Positions 8,769-19,574 of a stretch of DNA of 64,000 nucleotides are shown one piece after another. The stretch comes from Streptomyces sp. V4I2 (lineage in GTDB: Bacteria; Actinomycetota; Actinomycetes; Streptomycetales; Streptomycetaceae). Positions within the stretch are counted from its first letter, which is position 1. Each line of letters starts with the position of its first letter. Under the pieces are notes generated by a model, which saw nothing but the letters and a program-made list of their open reading frames with translations, searched no databases and had not been told where the DNA came from. The translations under genes were made by a program, and so were the position numbers. Location: assembly GCF_030817655.1 (NCBI RefSeq), contig NZ_JAUSZM010000003.1, forward strand, positions 2,356,001 through 2,420,000, given 5' to 3'.

Positions 8769-8818
8769 AAGTCAGACTTATTTGTCACAGGCTCTTGAAT
8801 TCGTCGTACCTAATAGGT
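8769..8818. promoter_or_regulatory. candidate GntR operators between gntR and gntK
   Basis: Two perfect 5-1-5 palindromes lie in the divergent region: AAGTCAGACTT at 8769-8779 and ACCTAATAGGT at 8808-8818. Their centres are 39 bases apart. They are the only clear symmetry in this relatively A/T-rich stretch, and short palindromes near promoters are usual targets for FadR-type dimers. Neither matches a consensus that I can name with certainty. Confidence 0.4.
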
Positions 8819-8877
8819 TTCAGTGTGGCCGACGTCAGATGTCGACGTCGGATGTCGAGGAAGACAGCGAGGCAGTG

Positions 8878-9396
8878 ATGCGTACCCCTCACGTCGTCGT
8901 GGTCATGGGCGTCGCCGGCACGGGCAAGACCACGATCGGTCCCCTGCTCGCGGCCCGGCTGGGCGTTCCCTACGCCGAGGGCGACGACTTCCACCCCCAG
9001 GCCAACATCGACAAGATGTCGGCCGGCACCCCGCTCGAGGACGCTGACCGGTGGCCGTGGCTCGACGCCATCGGCGCCTGGGCGCACGAGCGGGCCGGGC
9101 TCGGCGGGGTGGTCAGCTGCTCCGCCCTGAAGCGGTCGTACCGCGACCGGCTCAGGGCCGCCGCTCCCGGAGTCGTGTTCGTGCACCTCGCGGGCGACCG
9201 GAAGCTCATCGAGGACCGCATGACACACCGGCAGGGCCACTTCATGCCGACCGCGCTGCTGGACTCCCAGTTCGCCACGCTCCAGCCGCTCCAGGCGGGC
9301 GAGGCGGGAGTCGCCGTGGACGTCTCCGGAAGCCCCGAGGAGATCACCGAGCGGGCCGCCGAGGCACTGAGCGTCCTCCCCGACGTCTCCCGGTGA
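8878..9396 (+). CDS. gntK: gluconokinase
   Basis: A 172-residue gluconokinase that phosphorylates D-gluconate to 6-phosphogluconate with ATP, feeding the pentose phosphate pathway. The P-loop GVAGTGKTT is at residues ~11-19, followed by family motifs YAEGDDFHPQANIDKMSAGTPL, DRWPWL, SCSALKRSYRDRLR and a typical ending. The length matches GntK. The ATG at 8878 is preceded by GAGG eight bases upstream; an earlier in-frame ATG would add a poor N-terminus. It is the first gene of a four-gene gluconate/idonate operon. Confidence 0.95.
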   Translation: MRTPHVVVVMGVAGTGKTTIGPLLAARLGVPYAEGDDFHPQANIDKMSAGTPLEDADRWPWLDAIGAWAHERAGLGGVVSCSALKRSYRDRLRAAAPGVVFVHLAGDRKLIEDRMTHRQGHFMPTALLDSQFATLQPLQAGEAGVAVDVSGSPEEITERAAEALSVLPDVSR

Positions 9397-9463
9397 CACC
9401 CCTCCCCAACTCCCCTCCCCAGTAACACCCTCCCCTCTCCCCGTACTTGCAAGGGAATCCCCT

Positions 9464-10861
9464 GTGACCAGACTCAGTGTCGAGATGCTGGCAGCGGACG
9501 CACCCGAGCCGATCACCTCGGCCGGCCACGCTCAGCTGGGTATCGCCGTTCTGGCGGGCATAGCCGTCATCGTCCTGCTCATCACCAAGTTCAAGCTCCA
9601 CGCGTTTCTGTCGCTGACCATCGGGTCACTGGCGCTCGGCGCGTTCGCCGGGGCGCCGCTCGACAAGGCGATCACCAGCTTCACCACCGGGCTCGGCTCG
9701 ACCGTGGCCGGCGTGGGTGTGCTGATCGCCCTCGGCGCGATCCTCGGCAAGATGCTCGCCGACTCCGGGGGCGCCGACCAGATCGTCGACACCATCCTGG
9801 CGAAGGCCAGCGGCCGCACCATGCCGTGGGCGATGGTGCTGATCGCCTCGGTGATCGGACTGCCGCTGTTCTTCGAGGTCGGCGTGGTGCTGCTGATCCC
9901 GGTCGTGCTGATGGTCGCCAAGCGCGGCAACTACTCGCTCATGCGCATCGGCATCCCCGCGCTCGCCGGTCTGTCCGTGATGCACGGTCTGGTCCCGCCG
10001 CACCCCGGCCCGCTGGTCGCGATCGACGCGGTCAAGGCCAACCTGGGCGTCACGCTGGCGCTCGGCGTGCTCGTCGCCATACCGACGGTGGTCATCGCCG
10101 GCCCGCTGTTCGCCCGGTACGCGGCCCGCTGGGTGGACGTGCCGGCCCCCGAGCGAATGATCCCGCAGCGCGCCTCCGAGGAACTGGAGAGGCGCCCCGG
10201 CTTCGGCGCGACGCTCGCCACGATCCTCCTGCCGGTCGTCCTGATGCTCTCCAAGGCCCTGGTCGACATCGTCATCGACGACCCGACCCACACCGTGCAG
10301 CGCACCTTCGACGTCATCGGCTCTCCGCTGATCGCCCTGCTCGCCGCCGTGCTGGTCGGCATCTTCACGCTGCTGCGGCCCGCCGGGTTCGCCAAGGAGC
10401 GGGTCTCGCAGCTCGTCGAGAAGGGCCTCGCGCCCATCGCCGGCATCCTGCTCATCGTCGGCGCGGGCGGCGGCTTCAAGCAGACGCTGATCGACTCCGG
10501 CGTCGGCCAGATGATCCTGGACATCTCCAAGGACTGGTCGATCCCCGCCCTGCTCCTGGCCTGGCTGATCGCGGTGGCGATCCGGCTGGCGACCGGTTCG
10601 GCGACCGTGGCGACGATCTCGGCGGCCGGCCTGGTCGCCCCGCTCGCGGCCGACATGTCGACGACCCACACGGCCCTGCTCGTCCTGGCCATCGGCGCCG
10701 GCTCGCTCTTCTTCAGCCATGTCAACGACGCCGGATTCTGGCTGGTGAAGGAGTACTTCGGCCTGAGCGTCGGCCAGACCCTCAAGACCTGGTCCGTCAT
10801 GGAGACGATCATCTCCGTGGTCGCGGGCGGTGTGGTCCTCCTCCTCTCGCTGATCATCTAG
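9464..10861 (+). CDS. GntP family gluconate permease
   Basis: A 465-residue membrane protein of the GntP family (gluconate:H+ symporter). It shows about 13-14 hydrophobic segments and family motifs such as IGLPLFFEVGVVLLIP, LSVMHGLVPPHPGP, ATGSATVATISAAG and FSHVNDAGFWLVKEYF. It starts with a GTG at 9464, 67 bases after gntK, with AAGGGAA upstream. Together with gntK it gives uptake and phosphorylation of gluconate; a related hexonate could also be carried. Confidence 0.93.
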   Translation: MTRLSVEMLAADAPEPITSAGHAQLGIAVLAGIAVIVLLITKFKLHAFLSLTIGSLALGAFAGAPLDKAITSFTTGLGSTVAGVGVLIALGAILGKMLADSGGADQIVDTILAKASGRTMPWAMVLIASVIGLPLFFEVGVVLLIPVVLMVAKRGNYSLMRIGIPALAGLSVMHGLVPPHPGPLVAIDAVKANLGVTLALGVLVAIPTVVIAGPLFARYAARWVDVPAPERMIPQRASEELERRPGFGATLATILLPVVLMLSKALVDIVIDDPTHTVQRTFDVIGSPLIALLAAVLVGIFTLLRPAGFAKERVSQLVEKGLAPIAGILLIVGAGGGFKQTLIDSGVGQMILDISKDWSIPALLLAWLIAVAIRLATGSATVATISAAGLVAPLAADMSTTHTALLVLAIGAGSLFFSHVNDAGFWLVKEYFGLSVGQTLKTWSVMETIISVVAGGVVLLLSLII

Positions 10862-10871
10862 GAGTACGGCG

Positions 10872-11630
10872 ATGAGTCACCCCTTGTTCGACATCGGCGG
10901 GCGGACCGCCCTCGTCACCGGCTCCAGCCGGGGCATCGGACTCGCGCTGGCCCGCGGCCTCGCTGAGGCGGGCTGCCGGGTCGTCCTCAACGGGCGGGAC
11001 GGCGAGCGGCTCACCAAGGCCGCCGCCGAGCTGCCCGGCGAGGTGCACACGGCCGTGTTCGACGTCACCGACGGGCCGTCGGTGGCGGACGGCATAGCGG
11101 AGGTGGAGGAACGGGTCGGCCCGCTCGACATCCTGGTCAACAACGCGGGCATGCAACTGCGCGCCCCGCTCCTGGAGTTCACCGACTCCGACTGGCACCG
11201 GATCCTGGACACCAACCTGACCAGCGCCTTCCTGGTCGGCCGGGAAGCCGCCCGCCGGATGACGGAACGCGGCCACGGCAAGATCATCAACATCTGCTCG
11301 CTGCAGAGCGAGGTGGCCCGCCCCGGCATCGCGCCCTACGCGGCCACCAAGGGCGCACTGAAGATGCTCACCAAGGGCATGTGCGCGGACTGGGGCCCGT
11401 ACGGCGTCCAGGTCAACGGCCTCGGCCCCGGCTACATCGAGACCGAGCTGACCCGGCCCCTCGTCGACGACGAGGAGTTCAGCGCGTGGGTACGGCGCCG
11501 CACCCCGGCCGGCCGCTGGGGCCGTACGGAGGACCTGGTGGGCGGGGTGCTGTTCCTCGCCTCGCCCGCCGCGGACTTCGTCGGCGGACAGGTGCTGTAT
11601 GTCGACGGTGGCATGACGAGCGTGCTGTGA
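10872..11630 (+). CDS. SDR oxidoreductase, gluconate 5-dehydrogenase-like (IdnO type)
   Basis: A 252-residue classical short-chain dehydrogenase. TGSSRGIG near residue 15 binds the dinucleotide, NNAG is near residue 92, and the YAATK catalytic motif lies near 157 with the upstream Ser. Its closest well-known relatives are gluconate 5-dehydrogenases that interconvert 5-ketogluconate and gluconate. Position between a gluconate permease and an idonate-dehydrogenase-like gene supports this. It starts 11 bases after gntP with GGAG upstream. Confidence 0.87.
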   Translation: MSHPLFDIGGRTALVTGSSRGIGLALARGLAEAGCRVVLNGRDGERLTKAAAELPGEVHTAVFDVTDGPSVADGIAEVEERVGPLDILVNNAGMQLRAPLLEFTDSDWHRILDTNLTSAFLVGREAARRMTERGHGKIINICSLQSEVARPGIAPYAATKGALKMLTKGMCADWGPYGVQVNGLGPGYIETELTRPLVDDEEFSAWVRRRTPAGRWGRTEDLVGGVLFLASPAADFVGGQVLYVDGGMTSVL

Positions 11631-11646
11631 CCTCCGGGAGGCTTTG

Positions 11647-12672
11647 ATGCTGGGTTGCGTGATCCACGGCCAGGGTGACCTGCGGGTCGAGGAGTTGGCG
11701 GTACCGGACCCCGGCCCCGGCCAGGCGCTGGTGGCCGTGCGGTACGGCGGGGTGTGCGGGTCCGACCTGCACTACTGGCGGCACGGCGGAGTCGGCGACT
11801 TCCGGCTCAAGGAGCCGATGGTGCTCGGCCACGAGGTGGTCGGAACGGTCGTCTCGTACGGTGCCGGCGCGTCAGGGCCGGTTGCCGGTACGGCAGTCGC
11901 CGTGCACCCGGCCACACCCTGCGGGGTCTGCCCGGAGTGCGCGGACGGGCGCCGCAACGTCTGCCGGGACACGCGTTACCTGGGCAGCGCGGCACGGTTT
12001 CCGCACGTACAGGGCGGGTTCGCGGCTCACATGGTCGTACCCGCCGAGCAGGTCAGGGCGCTCCCGGCCGGCCTGGAGCTGCGCCGGGCCGCGCTCGCCG
12101 AGCCCCTGTCCGTCGCGCTGCACGCGGTGCGACGGGCCGGAGAGGTCGCCGGGAAGCATGTCCTCGTCACCGGCGCCGGGCCCATCGGCTGCCTGGTCGT
12201 CGCGGCGGCGAAGGCCGCCGGGGCGGCGCGCGTGACGGTGACGGACCTGGTGCCGCGGGCGCTCGCGTACGCACGGGTCGCCGGTGCCGACACCGTCGTA
12301 CGGGCCGATGATCCGGACGACGCCGGGTGGCCGGCGGAGGTGGACGTGGTGATCGAGGCGTCAGGCGTGGCCGCCGGGCTGGACACCGGGCTGCGGCTGG
12401 TGCGGCGCGGGGGTGTGGTCGTGCAGCTCGGGATGCTGCCGCCGGGGCAGTCGCCCTTCGCCGGGAACCTCGTCGTCAGCCGCGAGACAGAACTGCGCGG
12501 CGCGTTCCGCTTCGACGGCGAGTTCGACAACGCGCTGGCGTTGCTCGCGGCGGAGCCGGTGTTCGACGAGCTGATCAGCGCGGTGGTGCCCGTCCGGGAG
12601 GCCGAGTCGGCGTTCGCGCTGGCGGCGGACCGGAGCCGGTCGTGCAAGGTACTGCTGGACTTCGCACCCTGA
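11647..12672 (+). CDS. zinc-dependent MDR dehydrogenase, L-idonate 5-dehydrogenase-like
   Basis: A 341-residue medium-chain dehydrogenase. It has the catalytic zinc motif CGSDLHYW near residue 37 with GHE near 60, the structural-zinc loop CGVCPEC...C near residues 90-105, and a Rossmann motif VTGAGPIG near 170. The CGSDLHYWRHGGVGDF signature is typical of L-idonate 5-dehydrogenase and sorbitol-like dehydrogenases. With the SDR upstream it could run L-idonate to 5-ketogluconate to gluconate. It is the last gene of the operon, 16 bases after the SDR; the ATG at 11647 is preceded by GGGAGG. Confidence 0.88.
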   Translation: MLGCVIHGQGDLRVEELAVPDPGPGQALVAVRYGGVCGSDLHYWRHGGVGDFRLKEPMVLGHEVVGTVVSYGAGASGPVAGTAVAVHPATPCGVCPECADGRRNVCRDTRYLGSAARFPHVQGGFAAHMVVPAEQVRALPAGLELRRAALAEPLSVALHAVRRAGEVAGKHVLVTGAGPIGCLVVAAAKAAGAARVTVTDLVPRALAYARVAGADTVVRADDPDDAGWPAEVDVVIEASGVAAGLDTGLRLVRRGGVVVQLGMLPPGQSPFAGNLVVSRETELRGAFRFDGEFDNALALLAAEPVFDELISAVVPVREAESAFALAADRSRSCKVLLDFAP

Positions 12673-12843
12673 CGTCGACTGGACTGCGCCCCCCGAGCAT
12701 CGATTCGCCCCAGCTCTCGCAGCCTGGGTGAAGCCGCTTCCCGGACGGAGGGGCGCGTCCCATCATGGGAGCACTCCGGGGCGCCGCCCGCGGCCACCGG
12801 CCTGCAGAGCCGACGCCCCGGGGCCTATGACTTCGGGGGCGTC

Positions 12844-14072
<1,229 letters not shown>

Positions 14073-14076
<4 letters not shown>

Positions 14077-15107
14077 GCGACCGCACCGCGCTGCGCCGCC
14101 TGCGTACGGCGGTGACACGTACCCGGGCCGCACTCCGCCGTACGCCGCCCACGCCCGACCCCGCGCCCACGCCCGACCCGGGGCCGCAACCCGTACCCCC
14201 CGAGCCCACGCCCACGCCCGCGCCCGACCCGGAACCGCAACCGCAACCCATACCCCCCGAACCCCCGCCCGTCGCCCCCAAGTGGCTCGAACTCCTGGGC
14301 ACCGCAGGCTCGTTCCTCTCCCTCTTCACCGCCGTCCTCTTCTACTTCGGCTGGGCCAGCACGGACGCCGAGACCCGGGCTCTGGGCCTGCGGGACACCC
14401 TCTTCCGGTTCTCCACGGCCGACTATCTGCTGCGGAGTGTGGACGCGCTGTACCTCCCCGTCCTCGTGGCGGCCGCCGTCTCGATCGCGGCAACGGCGTT
14501 GCACCAGCGGGTGCAGCGCGATCCGGCGCGCGCCGCGCGGGCACTGCGGGCGCTACGGCACGCATGGGTGCCGTCGGTGCTCCTCCTGCCGGTCTACTAC
14601 GTGGCCCAGGACGTCCTCGAACTCCTCCTCCCGCTGCTGATCCTGACCGGCGTGCTGGTCAGCGCCTACGCGCGCACCCGACCGGGATCCGACGCGACGG
14701 CGCCCCGGCCCGGGGCCGCGCGGATCTGGGCGCCGGCCCTGCTGGTCGCCGTCATCGCGCTGTTCTGGGCCGTGTACGCGTACGCCGGTATCGTCGGCCG
14801 GGGCCGTGCCGACACGACGGCCGCCACAGTCGACCAAGGGTTTCCGGCCGTCGTCGTCTTCAGCGAGCAGGACCTGCTGATCCGTGGCGGCGGCAGTTGC
14901 TTCGCCGTCGTCGACGCGAAGGGCAGCCCCTACCGTTACCGGTACGCCGGGCTACGGCTGTTCCATGTCTCCGGTGACCGTCTGTTCCTCGTGCCCAGAT
15001 ACTGGGCGCCCTGGAAGGGCAGGCTGTACGTCCTGCGGGAACAGGACAAGACCCTGCGGGTGGAGTACGTCAGCGGGCAGGACTACCGGGCGACGGAATG
15101 CCCTTGA
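14073..15107 (+). CDS. membrane protein with Pro-rich N-terminal region, unknown function
   Basis: A 344-residue protein: an Arg-rich start, then ~50 residues of Pro-rich repeats (TPDPAPTPDPGPQPVPPEP and similar), then about four hydrophobic segments between residues 75 and 240, and a ~90-residue C-terminal extracellular or cytoplasmic domain ending RATECP. The GTG start at 14073 overlaps the lipoprotein stop, indicating translational coupling and perhaps one complex. No family is recognised. It ends five bases from the convergent cytochrome gene. Confidence 0.72.
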
Positions 15108-15111
15108 CCGG

Positions 15112-15732
15112 TCACGGACGCCACAGCGGATGTTCCCGCTCCGCCCACTCCCGGCTCACCGCCCCCGTCCGCATCCCCCGCCGCGCCTCCGGATCCCCCA
15201 GCGCCATGCCGATGTGCCCGGCGAGGACGATGCCGATGGTCAGCGCCAGCCAGTCGTGGACGAAGGTCGCGCTGGTGCGCCACATCAGCGGGGTGAGGTG
15301 GGTGAACCACATGATCAGGCCCGTGCCGAGCATGACCAGGGTGGCGCCGGCGACCCAGGCCGCGTACACCTTCTGACCGGCGTTGAACTTGCCCGCCGGG
15401 CGGGCTGCGCGCCGTTTGTCGCGGCGCAGGGCGGCACGCAGCCAGAGGCGGTCGTGCGGGCCGAAGCGGTTGAGGAAGCGCAGGTCGGCGCGGAACGCGC
15501 GGGAGACGAGGCCCGCCAGGACCGGCACCGGCAGGGCGAGGCCGGCCCACTCGTGGACGCGGACGACCAGTTCGCGGCGGCCGACGAGTTCGGCGAGCTG
15601 GGGGACGTACAGACAGGCCGCCGTCACCACGCACACGCTCATCAGGACGGCCGTCGTGCGGTGCACCCACCGTTCGGCCCGGGTGAAGCGGCGCACCCGC
15701 GTGGTCGGCGGGGTGTCAGCTCGTAGGCTCAT
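15112..15732 (-). CDS. cytochrome b561/b6-like membrane subunit
   Basis: A 206-residue protein with four hydrophobic segments and histidines in suitable places for two haems (RWVHRTT, RVHEWAG, FVHDWLA, AGHIGMA). It belongs to the cytochrome b/b6 domain family that anchors periplasmic or Tat-exported oxidoreductases. Its start overlaps the end of the molybdopterin oxidoreductase gene by 17 bases, so the two very likely form one quinone-linked enzyme. It ends close to the convergent gene at 15107. Confidence 0.82.
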   Translation of the reverse strand: MSLRADTPPTTRVRRFTRAERWVHRTTAVLMSVCVVTAACLYVPQLAELVGRRELVVRVHEWAGLALPVPVLAGLVSRAFRADLRFLNRFGPHDRLWLRAALRRDKRRAARPAGKFNAGQKVYAAWVAGATLVMLGTGLIMWFTHLTPLMWRTSATFVHDWLALTIGIVLAGHIGMALGDPEARRGMRTGAVSREWAEREHPLWRP

Positions 15733-16492
15733 CGTCCCGCCCGTTCGAACGGCCCACCCAGGCGTCGATGTCGTATCCCCGATTCTCCCAGTAGCCCGGC
15801 TTCACGTCCTCGGTGACGGTGATGCCGGAGAGCCACTTGGCGGACTTGTAGAAGTACATGGGTGCCACATAGAGGCGGACCGGGCCGCCGTGGGAGTGGC
15901 CGAGGTCCTTGTCCTGCATGCGCAGGGCGACCAGGACGTCCGCGCGGCGGGCCTGGTCGAGGGTGAGGCTCTCGCTGTACGCGCCGTCGAAGCAGGTGAA
16001 ACGCACCGCCCCGGCCGAGGGGCGCACTCCCGCGGCGTCCAGGAGCCGGGACAGGCGTACCCCCTCGAAGGGGGTGTCGGGGACCCGCCAGCCGGTGACG
16101 CACTGGACGTCCTTGACCATGCGGGTCTGGGGCAGCGCTCGGAGGTCGGCCAGCGTGTAGGTCTGCGGACGGTCGACCAGGCCGTCGATGGTGAGCCGGT
16201 AGTTCTCGGCGTTCTTGCGGGGCACGGAGGACGTGACCGAGTAGTAGCGGAAGCCGCCGCCGTTCGGGAGCAGGCCCGTCAGTCCGGTGGGGTCCTTGTC
16301 GGCGGCGCCGCCGAGGAAGGCCTCCAGGCCGCGTTGCAGGGTGGGCGCGGCGACGACGCCCAGCGCGCCCAGGCCGAGGGTGCCGAGGAAGACGCGGCGG
16401 CCGGCGGGGGTGCCGCGTGCCTCGGGCTGGTCCGTGCCCGTTCCGCCCGATTCCTCGGGCCGTTCGGTGTTCACGGGTTCATCGGAGTTCAC
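15716..16492 (-). CDS. Tat-exported molybdopterin-dependent oxidoreductase (sulfite oxidase family)
   Basis: A 258-residue protein of the sulfite oxidase/YedY fold. A Tat signal sits near residue 32 (GRRVFLGTLGLGAL). The molybdopterin-binding core has SSVPRKNAENYRLTIDGLV, the probable molybdenum-ligand Cys in VKDVQCVTGWRVPD, HSHGGPVRLYVAP and YKSAKWLSGI. The physiological substrate cannot be told from sequence; sulfoxide, methionine-sulfoxide or sulfite-type reactions are known in the family. The cytochrome b gene follows with overlap. Confidence 0.88.
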   Translation of the reverse strand: MNSDEPVNTERPEESGGTGTDQPEARGTPAGRRVFLGTLGLGALGVVAAPTLQRGLEAFLGGAADKDPTGLTGLLPNGGGFRYYSVTSSVPRKNAENYRLTIDGLVDRPQTYTLADLRALPQTRMVKDVQCVTGWRVPDTPFEGVRLSRLLDAAGVRPSAGAVRFTCFDGAYSESLTLDQARRADVLVALRMQDKDLGHSHGGPVRLYVAPMYFYKSAKWLSGITVTEDVKPGYWENRGYDIDAWVGRSNGRDDEPTS

Positions 16493-16505
16493 GGGTTCAT
16501 TCGAA

Positions 16506-16541
16506 CACCCGCGACCCGGGGGCGGCCAGGGGTCGCGGGTG
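16506..16541 (-). terminator. Rho-independent-type hairpin after the APC permease
   Basis: A perfect 12-bp inverted repeat, CACCCGCGACCC at 16506-16517 and its complement at 16530-16541, with a 12-base loop. It lies between the permease stop (16619) and the oxidoreductase start (16492), both on the minus strand. There is no U-tract, as is common in high-GC actinobacteria. Confidence 0.7.
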
Positions 16542-16618
16542 CTCGTCAGGGTTCCGTAATCACTTCTTACGCGAATCTCAGGTGGTGACGACGGTGATCA
16601 CAACGGTCACGACGGTGC

Positions 16619-18157
16619 TCACGGCGTCTTCTCCGCCGCCTTCTCCAGCTGGAACGCCTCGTTGCCGAGCCCGATGCGGGCGTGCGCCTCGGGTGCCCTG
16701 GAGCGCAGGACCAGGCCCTGGAGCAGGCCGATCACCAGGGCGAGGCCGATGATGCCGGGCAGCGCCCAGCTCAGGGCGGAGCCGGGCCCGGCGCCGACCA
16801 GGACGTCGAAGTCCCTGACCGTGTAGCCGGCGATCACCAGGAGGGCGATGCCCGCGAGGGCGGAGGTGACCAGGCGCCAGGCCTGGGCGCCCACGGCGCC
16901 GCGGCGGGCGAAGAACACGACGACCGAGAGGGAGGCCGCCGCCATCAGCACGATCACGCCGAGCGCGCCGAGGTTGCCGCACCAGGTGAACAGGTGCAGG
17001 ACGGGGGCGGTGGGGTCGCCGGCCGGCTTGTCGTCGGCGACCGCGAAGGCGGCCACGACCAGCACGGACACGGCCGTCTGGAGCAGGGAGCCGGTGCCGG
17101 GGGCGCCGCTCGCGCCGGTGGTCCGGCCGAAGGCGGCGGGCAGCAGGCCCTCGCGGCCCATGGCGAAGGCGTACCGGGCCACGACGTTGTGGAAGCTGAG
17201 CAGCGCCGCGAACATGCCGGTCACGAACAGGATGTGCAGGACGTCCGTGAAGGTGCCGCCGAGCCGGGCCTCGGTGAGGGTGAAGAGGAGTCTGGCGCTC
17301 TGCTGCCGTGCCTCGCCGACGATCGCCGCGGGGCCGGTGGCGACGGTGAGGGCCCAGCTGCTGAGCGCGAAGAAGACGGCGACCCCGCCGACCGCCAGGA
17401 ACATCACGCGCGGCACCAGGATGTGCGGGCGGCTGGTCTCCTCGGCGTACACGGGCGCCTGCTCGAAACCGAGGAAGGCGGCGATGCAGAAGCACAGGGC
17501 GGTGCCGAGCCCGGCGCCGGTGAGCGTGTCCGGGTTGAAGGCGTGCAGGGACAGGCCCTGCGGGCCGGGGTCGGCGACGGCCGCCACGTCGAAGATGACG
17601 ACCAGGGCGACCTCCACGATCAGCAGAACGCCCAGCACGCGCGCGTTGACGTCGATCTTCAGCCGGCCCAGCGCGCCGACCACGAGGGCGGCCGCCAGTG
17701 CCGGTATCCACCAGGCGAGCTCCAGGTCGGCGTAGGTGGCGAACAGGCCGGCGACCTCGAAGCCGAAGATGCCGTAGATGCCGACCTGGAGTGCGCTGTA
17801 GGCGACGAGGGCGACCAGGGCGGCGCTCGCGCCGGCGGTGCCGCCGAGGCCGCGGGAGATGTACGCGTAGAAGGCGCCGGCGTTGTGGACGTGCCGGCTC
17901 ATCTCCGCGTAACCGATGCCGAAGAGGACCAGGACGACGCCGAGGACGACGAAGAGGAGCGGCTGCCCGACGATGCCCATCACCGCGAATGTGGTGGGCA
18001 TGACACCCGCGACCACCATGAGGGGGGCGGTCGCGGCGAGGACGGAGAGCAGCAGGCCGCCGGTGCCGAGGCGGTCGGAGCGCAGGGCACGCTCCTGCCC
18101 CTTGAACGTACTGATGCCGCCCGGGGTGGTGCTGCTGCGCGAACTGTCCGTGGTCAC
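16619..18157 (-). CDS. APC family amino acid permease
   Basis: A 512-residue polytopic protein with about 12 membrane segments. Family motifs include the first helix GGLLLSVLAATAPLMVVAGVMP, GAFYAYISRGLGG and CIAAFLGFEQAPVYAEE. It likely imports an amino acid or amine by proton symport; the substrate is unknown. A GTG at 18157 (VTTDSSRSSTTPGG) is chosen over longer starts because AAGGACGG lies upstream and the extra N-terminal residues look non-coding. It lies 32 bases after the TPR-like gene and may be co-transcribed with it. Confidence 0.87.
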   Translation of the reverse strand: MTTDSSRSSTTPGGISTFKGQERALRSDRLGTGGLLLSVLAATAPLMVVAGVMPTTFAVMGIVGQPLLFVVLGVVLVLFGIGYAEMSRHVHNAGAFYAYISRGLGGTAGASAALVALVAYSALQVGIYGIFGFEVAGLFATYADLELAWWIPALAAALVVGALGRLKIDVNARVLGVLLIVEVALVVIFDVAAVADPGPQGLSLHAFNPDTLTGAGLGTALCFCIAAFLGFEQAPVYAEETSRPHILVPRVMFLAVGGVAVFFALSSWALTVATGPAAIVGEARQQSARLLFTLTEARLGGTFTDVLHILFVTGMFAALLSFHNVVARYAFAMGREGLLPAAFGRTTGASGAPGTGSLLQTAVSVLVVAAFAVADDKPAGDPTAPVLHLFTWCGNLGALGVIVLMAAASLSVVVFFARRGAVGAQAWRLVTSALAGIALLVIAGYTVRDFDVLVGAGPGSALSWALPGIIGLALVIGLLQGLVLRSRAPEAHARIGLGNEAFQLEKAAEKTP

Positions 18158-18189
18158 GGGGAGACCGTCCTTTTCCGGGAGATGGGGCG

Positions 18190-19248
18190 TTACGCCGTGC
18201 CGAGCGCGCCGGCGCGGGCGGCACGGAAGGCGGGGCAGGGGTCGCGGTCCGGGTACGACCACGGTGCCGGGGTCGCGTGGTCGCCGATGCGGTGGAAGAG
18301 GGCGGCCGCCTCGGCGCCCCGGCCCTCACAGACCTTGGCGTGGGCGAGGAAGTTGAGGTCGACCAGTCGGCGCGGGTGGCCCTCGTGCTCCCACTCCAGC
18401 CACCAGTCGAAGGCGGCCTTCATCACCTGCCGGGCCCGGCGTCCGGCCCAGTGCCCGCAGGCGGCCGGGTCCGGTGGCTCGTGCCCGGCGGCGGCCAGCA
18501 CGCGGTAGCGCTCGGCGTGCGCGACGACCGGGAGGATCGCGAGCGGGGAGTCGGCGGGGGCCTGCTCGGCGGCCCAGTGGGCGAAGTCGTACACCTCGTG
18601 CAGGGGGTCCGGGCCGGCCTCGGAGCGGCGCTCGGCGAGGTGGGCGACCATCAGGTGATGGGCGTGGTGGTGGTCGGCGTACCGCGCCCGGACCTCGCCG
18701 AACAGCCGGACGACCTCCTCGCCGGCCCCGAGGTCCCGCTCCAGCATGAGCAGGCCGAGCCAGGGGGTGGGGTCGGCGGGCGCGAGAGCGGCGGCGGTCC
18801 GGCAGGCCTCGCGGGCCGTGACGGGTTTCTCCTTGCCCCGCAGGGCCCGCCGGACCTGGGCGAGGGCGAGCAGGACGGCCGCGTCGGCCGACTCGGGCTC
18901 CGCGAGCAGCCAGTCGCCGGCCCACGCGGCGCTGTAGGGCTCCAGGGCGAGCACCGTCACCCGGTGCCCTCGCCGGTCCCAGTCGTCCCCCGTCCAGGCC
19001 AGCAGCGCACGGGCGGCCTGCCAGCGCCCCTGCGCCAAGGCGCCCCGGGCGGCGACGAGTTCGCTGTCGTCGAGGGCGGCGTCGAGGATCTGAGCGGCGG
19101 CGCGCTTGCGACTGCGCCCGAGGGGTGGCGGGGGTGGGGACACCGCGGGGACTTCCTCACGCGACGCGGCTCGTCGTCGGTATGCGGCCGACGCGGCGGC
19201 CGGCCTTCTGGTCTGGACGTTTCGGCTTGCCATCAGCTGATCACTCAC
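18190..19248 (-). CDS. TPR-like hypothetical protein
   Basis: A 352-residue soluble, helix-rich protein with Ala-rich segments such as ARGALAQGRWQAARALLA and AREACRTAAALAPADPTPWLGLLML, which look like tetratricopeptide-type repeats. HHHAHHL lies near residue 195. The function is unknown; proteins of this type are widespread and uncharacterised in Streptomyces. The GTG at 19248 is chosen because GAGG lies seven bases upstream; an ATG at 19233 is an alternative. It precedes the APC permease on the same strand. Confidence 0.72.
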   Translation of the reverse strand: MSDQLMASRNVQTRRPAAASAAYRRRAASREEVPAVSPPPPPLGRSRKRAAAQILDAALDDSELVAARGALAQGRWQAARALLAWTGDDWDRRGHRVTVLALEPYSAAWAGDWLLAEPESADAAVLLALAQVRRALRGKEKPVTAREACRTAAALAPADPTPWLGLLMLERDLGAGEEVVRLFGEVRARYADHHHAHHLMVAHLAERRSEAGPDPLHEVYDFAHWAAEQAPADSPLAILPVVAHAERYRVLAAAGHEPPDPAACGHWAGRRARQVMKAAFDWWLEWEHEGHPRRLVDLNFLAHAKVCEGRGAEAAALFHRIGDHATPAPWSYPDRDPCPAFRAARAGALGTA

Positions 19249-19574
19249 AGCCAATCCTCAGCCAACGCTTTCCGTCAAGGGGGATACGGGTGTTACACGC
19301 GTCAACTTCCGTGACCTGAAAGGGACTTGTGGAGCGGCGGGCGAGACCGGGCACGGATCGCCGGTTCTGTTGTGGCCCACGCCATGGCGCGGACCCGCCA
19401 GGACCCCGCACGATGGTCGGCACGGTCGCACGACCGCCCCGTCGACCGGGGCGCCGGGATCGAGTCAACCGCCCGGGTTCTCGGGCACTCTCAGGGGCAT
19501 GGCGGACCCTGGGACGCTACAGTCGGCCGCCTACGCTCCCCGTGGCCCCGCCGGATGATCTCGAGGTACGCAGC

